This document shows, piece after piece, positions 7,179-13,683 of a DNA stretch of 13,815 nucleotides. The translations under genes were made by a program, and so were the position numbers. A model generated the notes under the pieces. It was not told the origin of the DNA. It worked only from the letters and a program-made list of their open reading frames with translations, and ran no database searches. How positions within the stretch are numbered: the first letter of the stretch is position 1; every line of letters begins with the position of its first letter. This DNA is from Haloarcula sp. (GTDB lineage: Archaea > Halobacteriota > Halobacteria > Halobacteriales > Haloarculaceae). The DNA lies in the NCBI GenBank assembly GCA_028275075.1, contig JAQCNK010000224.1, forward strand, positions 1-13,815, written 5' to 3'.

Positions 7179-7664
7179 TTAATCATCGTCGGTCGTCTCC
7201 GCGCTGAACTGGTGGAACGGCCGCGTGTACTCGTTTCGGATGAGGTCCTCGTCGACGACCTCCAGCCCGATATTGTTGAGGTCCCGGCCGATGCGGCTGA
7301 GATCGTTACCGTCGACGCCGACGACTTCGACGTGGACGTTGTCGGCGCCGGTCATCACTTCCCGGAGCGCGACAACGCCGTCGACTTCCAGCGCCCGCTG
7401 GGCGATCTCCTCGCGTTCGTGGATCGGCGCGGTACAGACAATAAGCGTATGTAGCTGGTAGCCGGCGGCCTCGTAGTCCACGTCGACATCGTACCCCCGG
7501 ATGACACCTGCATCCTCAAGCTTGGTGATGCGATTCCGAACGGTCCGGGCTGAGACATCCAGTGACTCCGCGATTTCACTGGCAGATGTGTGGCGCGCGT
7601 CACGTTGCAGAGAGTGGATAATCTGTCTGTCGAGATCGTCGATATCGTACTCCGAGTCGGCCAT
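7179..7664 (-). CDS. Lrp/AsnC family transcriptional regulator
   Basis: 161 residues from ATG 7664 (MADSEYDIDDLDRQIIHSLQ). The N-terminal part is a winged helix-turn-helix typical of Lrp/AsnC: DIDDLDRQIIHSLQRDAR, then SASEIAESLDVSARTVRNR as the recognition region and ITKLEDAGVIRGY as the wing. The C-terminal half (about 70-145) is the RAM/ligand-binding domain, with VVALREVMTGADNVHVEVVG in the position where amino acids are sensed. Such proteins control amino acid metabolism and transport and often their own genes. A longer frame from GTG 7691 would add a Pro-rich leader that looks unnatural. It lies downstream of hmgA with palindromic element copy B between them, and 157 bp upstream of the RCK-like/APC-USP operon, which it may regulate. 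The effector is unknown. Confidence 0.88.
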   Translation of the reverse strand: MADSEYDIDDLDRQIIHSLQRDARHTSASEIAESLDVSARTVRNRITKLEDAGVIRGYDVDVDYEAAGYQLHTLIVCTAPIHEREEIAQRALEVDGVVALREVMTGADNVHVEVVGVDGNDLSRIGRDLNNIGLEVVDEDLIRNEYTRPFHQFSAETTDDD

Positions 7665-7667
7665 ACA

Positions 7668-7681
7668 CTCCCGTTTGGGAG
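7668..7681 (-). promoter_or_regulatory. Small hairpin overlapping the possible ribosome binding site of the Lrp-type gene
   Basis: On the minus strand CTCCC-AAAC-GGGAG forms a perfect 5-bp stem with a 4-nt loop. Its 3' arm GGGAG is the only Shine-Dalgarno-like sequence and ends 3 nt before the ATG at 7664. In RNA it could hide the start region; in DNA it could be an autoregulatory operator. Confidence 0.35.
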
Positions 7682-7708
7682 GGGGTGGCACAAAGGTTCG
7701 TGATTCTG

Positions 7709-7787
7709 ATACTGCCGACTACAACAAACTGAAGGACGTCGCCATCCCGAGGTGGCGAATATCTTTCCGAACTGATACCTGCAGTAT
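7709..7787 (-). repeat. Palindromic element, copy B (79 bp, diverged)
   Basis: Homologous to copies A and C: on the minus strand it keeps AAAGATATTCGCCA, TGGCGA and CAGTTTGTT at the same positions. The central hairpin TCGCCA / TGGCGA (7739-7744 and 7753-7758) has an 8-nt loop. Terminal arms are diverged, but the outermost 7 bp (ATACTGC / GCAGTAT) pair perfectly. It starts 37 nt after the hmgA stop and ends 45 nt before the Lrp-type ATG, so it occupies the upstream part of that gene's promoter region. Confidence 0.75.
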
Positions 7788-7824
7788 GCGTCGCAACCGA
7801 TACACCGTCGTCCGCCGGCCGAGT

Positions 7825-9036
7825 CTACCGGCCGAGTTCAGCGTGGGCCGAAGAGAGATGGCGCGAGGACAGCGCCGCAAGCAGGGAGAGTTCGCCTGCC
7901 AGTACGCCAGCCGCGATGACTTCCGCGAGCGCGTCGGCGTTGCTCCCGGCCGGGTCACCGCCCCCGCTGTAGCCCAGCACGTCGAGCGCCTCGGACTGGG
8001 TGGGGAGCGACGTGCCCCCGCCGACAGTTCCGACTTCCAGCGACGCCAACGTCACCGAGGCGTAGAGTCCCTCTTCACGCGCGTCAACGGTCGTAATTGT
8101 ATTAGTGCCTTCGACGACCTGTGCGGCGTCCTGTCCCAGCGCGAGGAACGCGGCGGCAACGACGTTGGCTGCGTGGGCGTTAAAGCCCAGCGCGCCGGCT
8201 TTGGCCGACCCGACGAGGTTCTTGCGCGTGTTGGCTTCGGCGATGGCTGCTGTCGTCGTGTCCAGTCGCTCTTCGACCTGCTCGTGGGGGATGCGTACGT
8301 CTGCAGAGACGGTGCGGCCACGACCTTCGACAGCGTTGATCGCGGCGGGTTTCTTATCAGAGCAGAGGTTCCCCGAGAGAGCAACCAGGTCGGCTGGCGT
8401 TTCGGCTTCGATTAGCTCACAGGCAGCCTCCGTCGCAATGGTGGCCATGTTCATCCCCATGGCGTCTTTCGTATCATAGCTGAACCGAAGGAAGACGCTA
8501 TCACCGACGACGTAAGGCGTCACATCCTGTAGCTCGCCGTGACTGGTCGTCGACTCGGCTGCCCCAGCCAACTCAGCAACGTGCTCGCGGACCCAGGCCG
8601 ACACTCTGCCGGCCGCAGCCACGTCTTCGACTTTGAATACAGGTGCGCGCGTCATTCCGGATTTGAGCACCCTCGCCGTGGCACCCCCGGCGTGGCGGAT
8701 CGTCGAGACGCCCCTGTTGACGGAGGCCAGCAACGCGCCCTCTGTCGTCGCCAGGGGGAGGTAGTGTTCACCGTCTGCGGCGCCGCCGTCGACGGGAAGC
8801 GGGCCGACGACACCCATCGGAATCTGGGCTGTCCCGACCATGTTCTCGATGTTGCTGTCGGCATCGGCCGCGTCGAAAGCGTAGTCGCCAACCGCCGAGA
8901 GGTCGGCACCGGTCTCTTCGGCTAACAGCTGTCGGCGGGCGGCGGCGGCCGTCTCAGCGTCGGTGTGATCTTCGAGTTCGTAGAGGCGTACCTCGCCGTC
9001 CTGTACTTTCCGGGCGAGTGTCTCGGCGTCGGTCAT
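7825..9036 (-). CDS. hmgA: Hydroxymethylglutaryl-CoA reductase (class I)
   Basis: 403 residues, the normal length for archaeal enzymes. It reduces HMG-CoA to mevalonate with NADPH, the committed step of isoprenoid lipid synthesis, and is the target of statins. Catalytic residues are visible: E99 in TTEGALLAS, K228 in SDKKPAAIN (SDKKP at 226-230), D303 in GQDAAQ and H398 near the C-terminus (SSAH). The nucleotide-binding motif DAMGMNM (191-197) and ENMVGTAQIPMGVVGPL (64-80) are intact. There is no membrane domain, as expected in archaea. The gene is divergent from nadA across a 217-bp gap. Only a weak TATA-like TGTTAG lies about 27 nt before the ATG at 9036, which would suit a modest leaderless promoter; in Haloferax, promoter-up mutations of this gene are known to give mevinolin resistance. 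It is followed by palindromic element copy B. Confidence 0.97.
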   Translation of the reverse strand: MTDAETLARKVQDGEVRLYELEDHTDAETAAAARRQLLAEETGADLSAVGDYAFDAADADSNIENMVGTAQIPMGVVGPLPVDGGAADGEHYLPLATTEGALLASVNRGVSTIRHAGGATARVLKSGMTRAPVFKVEDVAAAGRVSAWVREHVAELAGAAESTTSHGELQDVTPYVVGDSVFLRFSYDTKDAMGMNMATIATEAACELIEAETPADLVALSGNLCSDKKPAAINAVEGRGRTVSADVRIPHEQVEERLDTTTAAIAEANTRKNLVGSAKAGALGFNAHAANVVAAAFLALGQDAAQVVEGTNTITTVDAREEGLYASVTLASLEVGTVGGGTSLPTQSEALDVLGYSGGGDPAGSNADALAEVIAAGVLAGELSLLAALSSRHLSSAHAELGR

Positions 9037-9136
9037 ACATGCCGGTTGCGGGCCGGCCCCCTAACAGTTGCTCTTGGCAGTGACGGTGAGTGCAGGGAGC
9101 CATCGACCCGGGCAACCATGCTGGGCGTTATCACAC

Positions 9137-9213
9137 ATCAATAATTATCAATAGTCGACACTGTCTTACTATTCTCCCCATCGAGCGATATTGAAGGCAA
9201 AATGTTTTCAATA
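9137..9213. promoter_or_regulatory. CAATA repeat cluster in the hmgA-nadA divergent region
   Basis: The AT-rich part of the 217-bp gap has two direct copies of ATCAATA exactly 10 bp apart (9137-9143, 9147-9153), one helical turn, and farther on the inverted pair TATTGAA (9189-9195) and TTCAATA (9207-9213) separated by 11 bp. The inverted pair lies 41-65 bp before the nadA TTG, where promoter elements should be. It may be an operator for NAD-responsive control of nadABC. No TATA box for nadA is clear. Apart from this cluster and the RBS I see nothing else in the gap. Confidence 0.4.
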
Positions 9214-9240
9214 GAGCAGTCCGAACGACTAGCTACCTAT

Positions 9241-9247
9241 AGGAGGG
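9241..9247 (+). promoter_or_regulatory. Strong Shine-Dalgarno of nadA
   Basis: AGGAGGG closely matches the complement of the archaeal 16S 3' end. The GGAGG core ends 7 nt before TTG 9254 and 16 nt before the first ATG (9263), so its spacing favours initiation at the TTG. Confidence 0.6.
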
Positions 9248-9253
9248 TCAATT

Positions 9254-10384
9254 TTGCCCGAAATGGAAACGGCTGAGTTCGAGACAGACCTCAGCCTCTT
9301 CAAATACGACAACCTCGAACAGCTCCCACCGGCGTATCGGGAGCTCGGGGAGGACGAACGGACCGAGCGAATCGAGACAGCGCTCGAAGCGCTGGGTGAC
9401 GACGTGGTCATTCTCGGCCACAACTACCAGCGCCGCGAGATCGTAGAGCACGCCGACTTCATCGGAGACTCTTACCAGCTCTCGAAGGAGGCCGCGAACT
9501 CCGACGCCGACTACGTCATCTTCGGCGGGGTGACGTTCATGGCCGAGTCCGCCGATATCATCACGGACGACTCCCAGAGTGTCATTCTTCCATCGATGGA
9601 GGCGTCCTGTCCGATGGCCGGGATGGCGGAGGCGCTACAGGTCGACGCCGCGTGGGCCGAACTCACCGCCGAAACTGACGACGAAATCATCCCCATCACG
9701 TACATGAACAGCTACGCCGACCTGAAGGCCTTTTGCGCCGAGCAGGGCGGGCTGGTCTGTACGTCCTCGAACGCTCACAAGGCGTTCGAGTACGCCTTCG
9801 AGCAGGGCGACAAAGTGCTCTTCCTCCCGGATAAGCATCTGGGCGAGAACACCGCCTACCGCCTGGGGATGGAATCAGAGACGGTCGACTGGGACCCGTG
9901 GGACCCCGATGGGACCGACGCGGCCACTGCAGTGGACAACGACATCATACTTTGGGAAGGCTACTGCCAAGTCCACGAGCGGTTCCGCGAACACCACATC
10001 GACGGGATTCGGGCGGAGTATCCCGACGCCAACGTCATCGTCCATCCGGAGTGCCGCCGCGAGGTCGTCGAGGCCGCCGACTTGAGCGGCTCCACGGCCA
10101 CCATCTGTGAGACGGTCGAAAACGCCGACCCCGGCGACACGTGGGCCATCGGAACCGAGATTCACCTCACCTACCACCTGCAGCGCTGGCATCCCGAGGT
10201 GAACGTCGTGCCCCTGTGTGGCGACGCCTGTATGGACTGTAACGCGATGCGCCAGATCGACCCGAACTACCTCACGTGGGTGCTCGAAGAACTCGTAGAC
10301 GGCCGCGAGCGTAACGTTATCGAGGTTGCGCCCGAGGAGAAGGAACTGGCCAAGGTGGCGCTCGACAGGATGCTGGAAATCTGA
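9254..10384 (+). CDS. nadA: Quinolinate synthase A
   Basis: 376 residues from TTG 9254, or 373 from ATG 9263. NadA condenses iminoaspartate with dihydroxyacetone phosphate to quinolinate using a 4Fe-4S cluster. Conserved features are VILGHNYQRREI (52-63), GDSYQLSKEA (71-80), EASCPMAGMA (116-125), TYMNSYADLKAF (149-160), TSSNAHKAF (170-178), LFLPDKHLG (189-197), HPECRREV (264-271) and LCGDACMDCNAM (321-332). Cluster-ligand cysteines are expected at C119, C267 and one of C326/C329; C322-x3-C326-x2-C329 is an additional cysteine-rich motif. First gene of the nadABC operon, 2 bp before nadB. The TTG start is favoured by the Shine-Dalgarno spacing. The product should act with NadB, which supplies the unstable iminoaspartate. 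Confidence 0.97.
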   Translation: MPEMETAEFETDLSLFKYDNLEQLPPAYRELGEDERTERIETALEALGDDVVILGHNYQRREIVEHADFIGDSYQLSKEAANSDADYVIFGGVTFMAESADIITDDSQSVILPSMEASCPMAGMAEALQVDAAWAELTAETDDEIIPITYMNSYADLKAFCAEQGGLVCTSSNAHKAFEYAFEQGDKVLFLPDKHLGENTAYRLGMESETVDWDPWDPDGTDAATAVDNDIILWEGYCQVHERFREHHIDGIRAEYPDANVIVHPECRREVVEAADLSGSTATICETVENADPGDTWAIGTEIHLTYHLQRWHPEVNVVPLCGDACMDCNAMRQIDPNYLTWVLEELVDGRERNVIEVAPEEKELAKVALDRMLEI

Positions 10385-10386
10385 AT

Positions 10387-11892
10387 ATGACGACCGAAGA
10401 GAGCTCTGACGTCCTCGTCGTTGGCTCCGGTATCGGGGGACTCGCGGCGGCGCTCGGAGCGGTTCGAAATGGTAGCGACGTGACCATCGCGACGAAAGCC
10501 ACCCGACCCGAGGGCGCCTCCTCTTGGTGGGCCCAGGGCGGCATCGCCGTCTCGCGGGATGACCCCGACCAGTTCAAACAGGATATCCTCGCCGCGAGCG
10601 ACGCCACCGCCGACCCCGACGCTGTCGACGTGCTCGTCGAGAACGCCAACGACGCCGTCGAGGACGTGTTGCTCGATACGCTTGCAGTCGAATTCGACGA
10701 GAGCGGCGAGGGGCTGGATTTCACTCGGGAGGCTGCCCACAGCGAGGACCGTATCCTCCACGTCGACGCCGCCACGGGGAAACATATCCACGTTCCGTTT
10801 CTGAACTATCTTGACGCACACGACAGCGTCGAGATTCTGGACGACACCGCCGCGCTGGAACTGATTCGCCACGAGGGGCGGGTCCACGGCGCGATGCTGG
10901 AATCTGCCGATGCGGTCCGCCCGCACTACGCAGGGAGCGTTATCCTCGCGACGGGCGGCATCGGCGAACTCTACCCGCGGACGACCAACCCCGACAACGC
11001 GACCGGCGATGGCATCGCGATGGCCGCCCTCGCCGGCGCGGACGTGGAAGACATGGAGTACGTCCAGTTCCACCCGACGGTCGCAGTTCCGGACGAAGAC
11101 GACGACAGCGGCGTCTTTCTCGTCAGCGAGGCCGTCCGTGGCGAGGGTGCACTCCTGCGGAACGGGGAGGGCGAACGGTTCATGCCCGACTACCACGACG
11201 ACGCCGAACTCGCGCCCCGTGACGTGGTCGCCCGCGCAGTCAAAGCCGAACGCGAGGCGACGGGGGACGTCACCCTTGACGTAAGCCCCCTTGAGTTCGG
11301 GGCCGATTTCCCCGGCCTCGCACAGCGCTGTACGGACCACGACATCGAGTACGAGCAGGGCATCCCGGTCGCCCCCGCTGAACACTTCCTCTGTGGTGGG
11401 GTCACAGTCGACGACCACGGTCGGACAACGCTCGATAGACTGTATGCCGTCGGAGAGTGTTCCAGAACGGGCGTCCACGGGGCGAATCGGCTCGCCTCGA
11501 CCTCCCTGCTAGAGGGGCTGGTCTGGGGCCTGCGCGCCGGTGCGGACGCCGCCGGAAAGAGCGTGCAGCCTATCGAGGCTCCGGAGTTGCTGGAGCGAGA
11601 TCCCGAGCTTCCCGCACGCTTTGCCGGCGACAAGATGCACCGGCTGCGCCGCGTGATGGATGCACAGCTAGGCGTCGAGCGCGATCCCGCCGAACTCGGC
11701 CGCGCGATGGCGATGTTACGCCGGCTCAAAGGCGAGGTCGACGCCTACGTCCGCACCCGGACCAGTCGCTCGCTGTACGAGCTTCGCAACGCCGCTGTGA
11801 CGGCACTGCTGGTCGCCCGGCACGCCAGTGAGAACGACGAGTCCGTCGGGACGCACAATCTGGTCGACGCTCCAGAACCAACTGCCGACTGA
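10387..11892 (+). CDS. nadB: L-aspartate oxidase
   Basis: 501 residues. FAD-dependent enzyme that oxidises L-aspartate to iminoaspartate for NadA. The N-terminal FAD-binding motif GSGIGGLAAA is at 13-22, followed by the ASSWWAQGGIAV signature of the succinate dehydrogenase/fumarate reductase flavoprotein family, QFHPTV in the substrate region, GEGALLRN, and the C-terminal GVHGANRLASTSLLEGLVWG. A helical C-terminal domain ends with KGEVDAYVRTRTSRSLYELRNAAVTA. It begins 2 bp after the nadA stop and its TGA overlaps the nadC ATG by one base (TGATG), so translation is probably coupled through the operon. The length fits bacterial and archaeal NadB. Whether it works as an oxidase or with another electron acceptor cannot be read from the sequence. 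Confidence 0.96.
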   Translation: MTTEESSDVLVVGSGIGGLAAALGAVRNGSDVTIATKATRPEGASSWWAQGGIAVSRDDPDQFKQDILAASDATADPDAVDVLVENANDAVEDVLLDTLAVEFDESGEGLDFTREAAHSEDRILHVDAATGKHIHVPFLNYLDAHDSVEILDDTAALELIRHEGRVHGAMLESADAVRPHYAGSVILATGGIGELYPRTTNPDNATGDGIAMAALAGADVEDMEYVQFHPTVAVPDEDDDSGVFLVSEAVRGEGALLRNGEGERFMPDYHDDAELAPRDVVARAVKAEREATGDVTLDVSPLEFGADFPGLAQRCTDHDIEYEQGIPVAPAEHFLCGGVTVDDHGRTTLDRLYAVGECSRTGVHGANRLASTSLLEGLVWGLRAGADAAGKSVQPIEAPELLERDPELPARFAGDKMHRLRRVMDAQLGVERDPAELGRAMAMLRRLKGEVDAYVRTRTSRSLYELRNAAVTALLVARHASENDESVGTHNLVDAPEPTAD

Positions 11893-12707
11893 TGATTACC
11901 GACGCCGACGTCGAACAGTGGCTCCGCGAAGACGTGGGTCACCACGACGTGACCAACGATGTGCCGGGCGACACCGAGGGGCGACTGGTCGCGAAAGAGC
12001 CCGGAACAGTCGCTGGGCTGGACGCCGCGCGGGCCGTATTTTCGTATCTTGACTGTGACCCGACGCTACGCGTCGGGGTGGGCGATCCCATCGAGCCCGG
12101 CGACGTGCTCCTCGAAGTCGCCGGACCGGCACGCAAACTGCTTCGGGGCGAACGCGTCGCCGTTAACATCGTCGGCCACGCCTCGGGTATCGCGACAAAG
12201 ACCGCCGCCGCGGTCGATGCGGCCCGCACCGTCGCCGACGACACTGTTATCGCTGGCACTCGCAAGACCACGCCCGGGCTCCGCGGCGTCGAAAAGCGCG
12301 CCGTCGCGGCCGGCGGCGGCGACACGCACCGGCTCGACCTCTCACACATGGTGATGGTCAAGGACAACCACGTCGCCGAGATGGGACTGGAGGGCGCGAT
12401 TTCGCACTTCAGCGACCGGGCCTCTTTCGCCACGAAACTCGACGTCGAAGTCGAACACGTCGAAGACGCCCCGCGAGCCGCCGAGTTCGGTGCCGACATC
12501 GTCCTGCTGGACAACATGACTCCCGACGAGACCGAGCGAGCGGTGGAACTGGTCGCCGGGACCGATGGGGAGACACTGACGGAGGCCAGCGGCAGCATTA
12601 CCGTTGATACAGTCCCGCACTACGCTGGGACGGGTGTCGACATCATCTCGATGGGGTCGCTGACCCACTCTGCCCCGACGCTTGATCTGTCGTTCCGGAC
12701 TGGGTAG
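11892..12707 (+). CDS. nadC: Nicotinate-nucleotide diphosphorylase (carboxylating), quinolinate phosphoribosyltransferase
   Basis: 271 residues. Converts quinolinate and PRPP to nicotinate mononucleotide and CO2, the third step of de novo NAD synthesis. Typical motifs are DVTNDVPG near the N-terminus, RVAVNIVGHASGIAT, AGTRKTTPGLRGVEKRAV with the conserved Arg/Lys residues of the active site, GGGDTHRLDLSHMVMVKDNH, VEVEHVEDAP (the EVE strand), LLDNMTPD, and ASGSITVDTV followed by TGVDIISMGSLTHSAP. The ATG overlaps the nadB stop by one base. It is the last gene of the tight nad cluster; palindromic element copy C begins 34 nt after its stop. Confidence 0.97.
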   Translation: MITDADVEQWLREDVGHHDVTNDVPGDTEGRLVAKEPGTVAGLDAARAVFSYLDCDPTLRVGVGDPIEPGDVLLEVAGPARKLLRGERVAVNIVGHASGIATKTAAAVDAARTVADDTVIAGTRKTTPGLRGVEKRAVAAGGGDTHRLDLSHMVMVKDNHVAEMGLEGAISHFSDRASFATKLDVEVEHVEDAPRAAEFGADIVLLDNMTPDETERAVELVAGTDGETLTEASGSITVDTVPHYAGTGVDIISMGSLTHSAPTLDLSFRTG

Positions 12708-12741
12708 CATCCGGCCAAAGGCAATGCGGACGGGATAGCTG

Positions 12742-12821
12742 ATACCGGTGGCTGTACGTTCGCAAAGATATTCGCCACCCCGGGATGGCGAATTACGTCA
12801 GTTTGTTACAGCCACCAGTAT
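12742..12821 (+). repeat. Palindromic element, copy C (80 bp)
   Basis: Terminal inverted repeats ATACCGGTGGCTGTA (12742-12756) and TACAGCCACCAGTAT (12807-12821) pair at 14 of 15 positions. The central hairpin TTCGCCA / TGGCGAA (12771-12777, 12786-12792) has loop CCCCGGGA. On the plus strand it equals copy A of the minus strand at 72 of 80 positions without gaps. It lies between nadC and kptA in the same orientation relative to transcription as copies A and B. No coding capacity. Confidence 0.85.
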
Positions 12822-12872
12822 GCGTCGTCAACCACGGGAGACTTTTTGCTCGGGCCCGCTGACGGAGAGACG

Positions 12873-13526
12873 ATGCCCGACGAGATTCGAACCTGCGACA
12901 GCCACGGCTTCTTCGAGGGGCAGTCATGTCCGGACTGTGAGTTGGAGGGGGCACAGGTCATCGACGGCAGCCGTCGCCGACAGCTCTCGAAGTTCATGTC
13001 GGGCGCGTTGCGACACTTCCCGGACGACGCCGGCCTCGAACTTGACGGAGCGGGCTGGACGCCGTTCCCGAGCCTCGTCAACACCGTCGAGTCGACATAC
13101 GGGTGGGCCGACCGGGAGACAGTCGACGCCGTCGTAGTGACGGACCCGAAAGGCCGGTTCGAACGGGACCCCGGAACCGGCGGCGATGCCGACCGCGTCC
13201 GGGCGGCCTACGGCCACTCGGTCGACGTGAGTATCGAAGACGAGGGTGGGCCGGTGCCAGACACGCTGTATCACGGCACCGCACCGCGGCACCTCAGCGC
13301 GATTCTCACCGAGGGACTCCGGCCGATGAACCGCCAGCGGGTCCACCTTTCGGCCAGCGTCGAAACGGCGAGAGCAGTGGGGAGACGACACGCCGACGAT
13401 CCCGTCGTCCTCAGGATCGATGCGGCGGCGATGGACGCCGACGGCCACGATATCGCAAAGCGAGGGAAAGCGACCTACACCACGGATCGCGTGTCGCCGC
13501 AGTATCTCAGCAAAAGGGACGGCTGA
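12873..13526 (+). CDS. kptA: RNA 2'-phosphotransferase (Tpt1/KptA family)
   Basis: 217 residues from ATG 12873, chosen because GGAGA lies 4 nt before it; an upstream TTG (12846) would add 9 residues without support. KptA moves an internal 2'-phosphate from RNA, such as a spliced tRNA, to NAD, giving ADP-ribose 1'',2''-cyclic phosphate and nicotinamide. An N-terminal zinc-binding motif is visible (C8, H11, C19, C22 in CDSHGFF and CPDC). The core follows: LSKFMSGALRHFP (39-51, with R47-H48), DGAGWTPF (58-65), KGRFERDP, RVRAAYGHSVDV (109-120), DTLYHGTAPRHL (131-141), EGLRPMNRQRVHLS (147-160) and a C-terminal RVSPQYLSKRD. It lies 165 bp after nadC, so an NAD-consuming enzyme follows the NAD-making operon. 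Copy C separates them, and copy D begins 4 nt after its stop. Confidence 0.93.
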   Translation: MPDEIRTCDSHGFFEGQSCPDCELEGAQVIDGSRRRQLSKFMSGALRHFPDDAGLELDGAGWTPFPSLVNTVESTYGWADRETVDAVVVTDPKGRFERDPGTGGDADRVRAAYGHSVDVSIEDEGGPVPDTLYHGTAPRHLSAILTEGLRPMNRQRVHLSASVETARAVGRRHADDPVVLRIDAAAMDADGHDIAKRGKATYTTDRVSPQYLSKRDG

Positions 13527-13530
13527 TTAT

Positions 13531-13602
13531 ACGGGTCGACACTGATAGATATTCGCCGGGGTCTGGCGGAGGCGAATTCTATCAATCGTTCTGTCGACCC
13601 GT
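13531..13602 (+). repeat. Palindromic element, copy D (72 bp, second type)
   Basis: Perfect 11-bp terminal inverted repeats ACGGGTCGACA / TGTCGACCCGT, an inner arm GATAG / CTATC, and a central stem ATTCGCC / GGCGAAT (13551-13557, 13571-13577) with a 13-nt loop. The termini differ from copies A-C, but the core AGATATTCGCC (13547-13557) is identical to theirs and lies in the same orientation relative to the upstream gene. It starts 4 nt after the kptA stop. Confidence 0.7.
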
Positions 13603-13625
13603 CTACAGGCGGAGCAGGCCGAGTG

Positions 13626-13646
13626 CCTCGGGGCTTGACCCCGAGG
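13626..13646. other. Strong GC hairpin between convergent genes
   Basis: CCTCGGGG and CCCCGAGG form a perfect 8-bp stem around a 5-nt loop (CTTGA). It lies 24 nt after copy D and 37 nt beyond the stop of the partial minus-strand gene at the right edge. It recalls hairpins near the right ends of haloarchaeal IS200/IS605-type elements, but no tnpA or tnpB lies in the window, so a 3'-end structure is equally possible. Confidence 0.4.
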
Positions 13647-13683
13647 GTGAAAGCCGTCGAAAGATTAACTCGGCTCTGCACGT

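Noticed and set aside
7501..8415. Plus-strand frame across the Lrp-type gene start, copy B and the hmgA 3' end
   Set aside because: It crosses two real genes and an intergenic repeat; no promoter or domain supports it.
10267..11478. Minus-strand frame of 403 codons opposite nadB
   Set aside because: Shadow of nadB caused by GC-rich codon use; nadB has all family motifs on the plus strand.
4304..13602. CRISPR array
   Set aside because: The repeats are few, kilobases apart and palindromic over their whole length; there are no spacers or cas genes.
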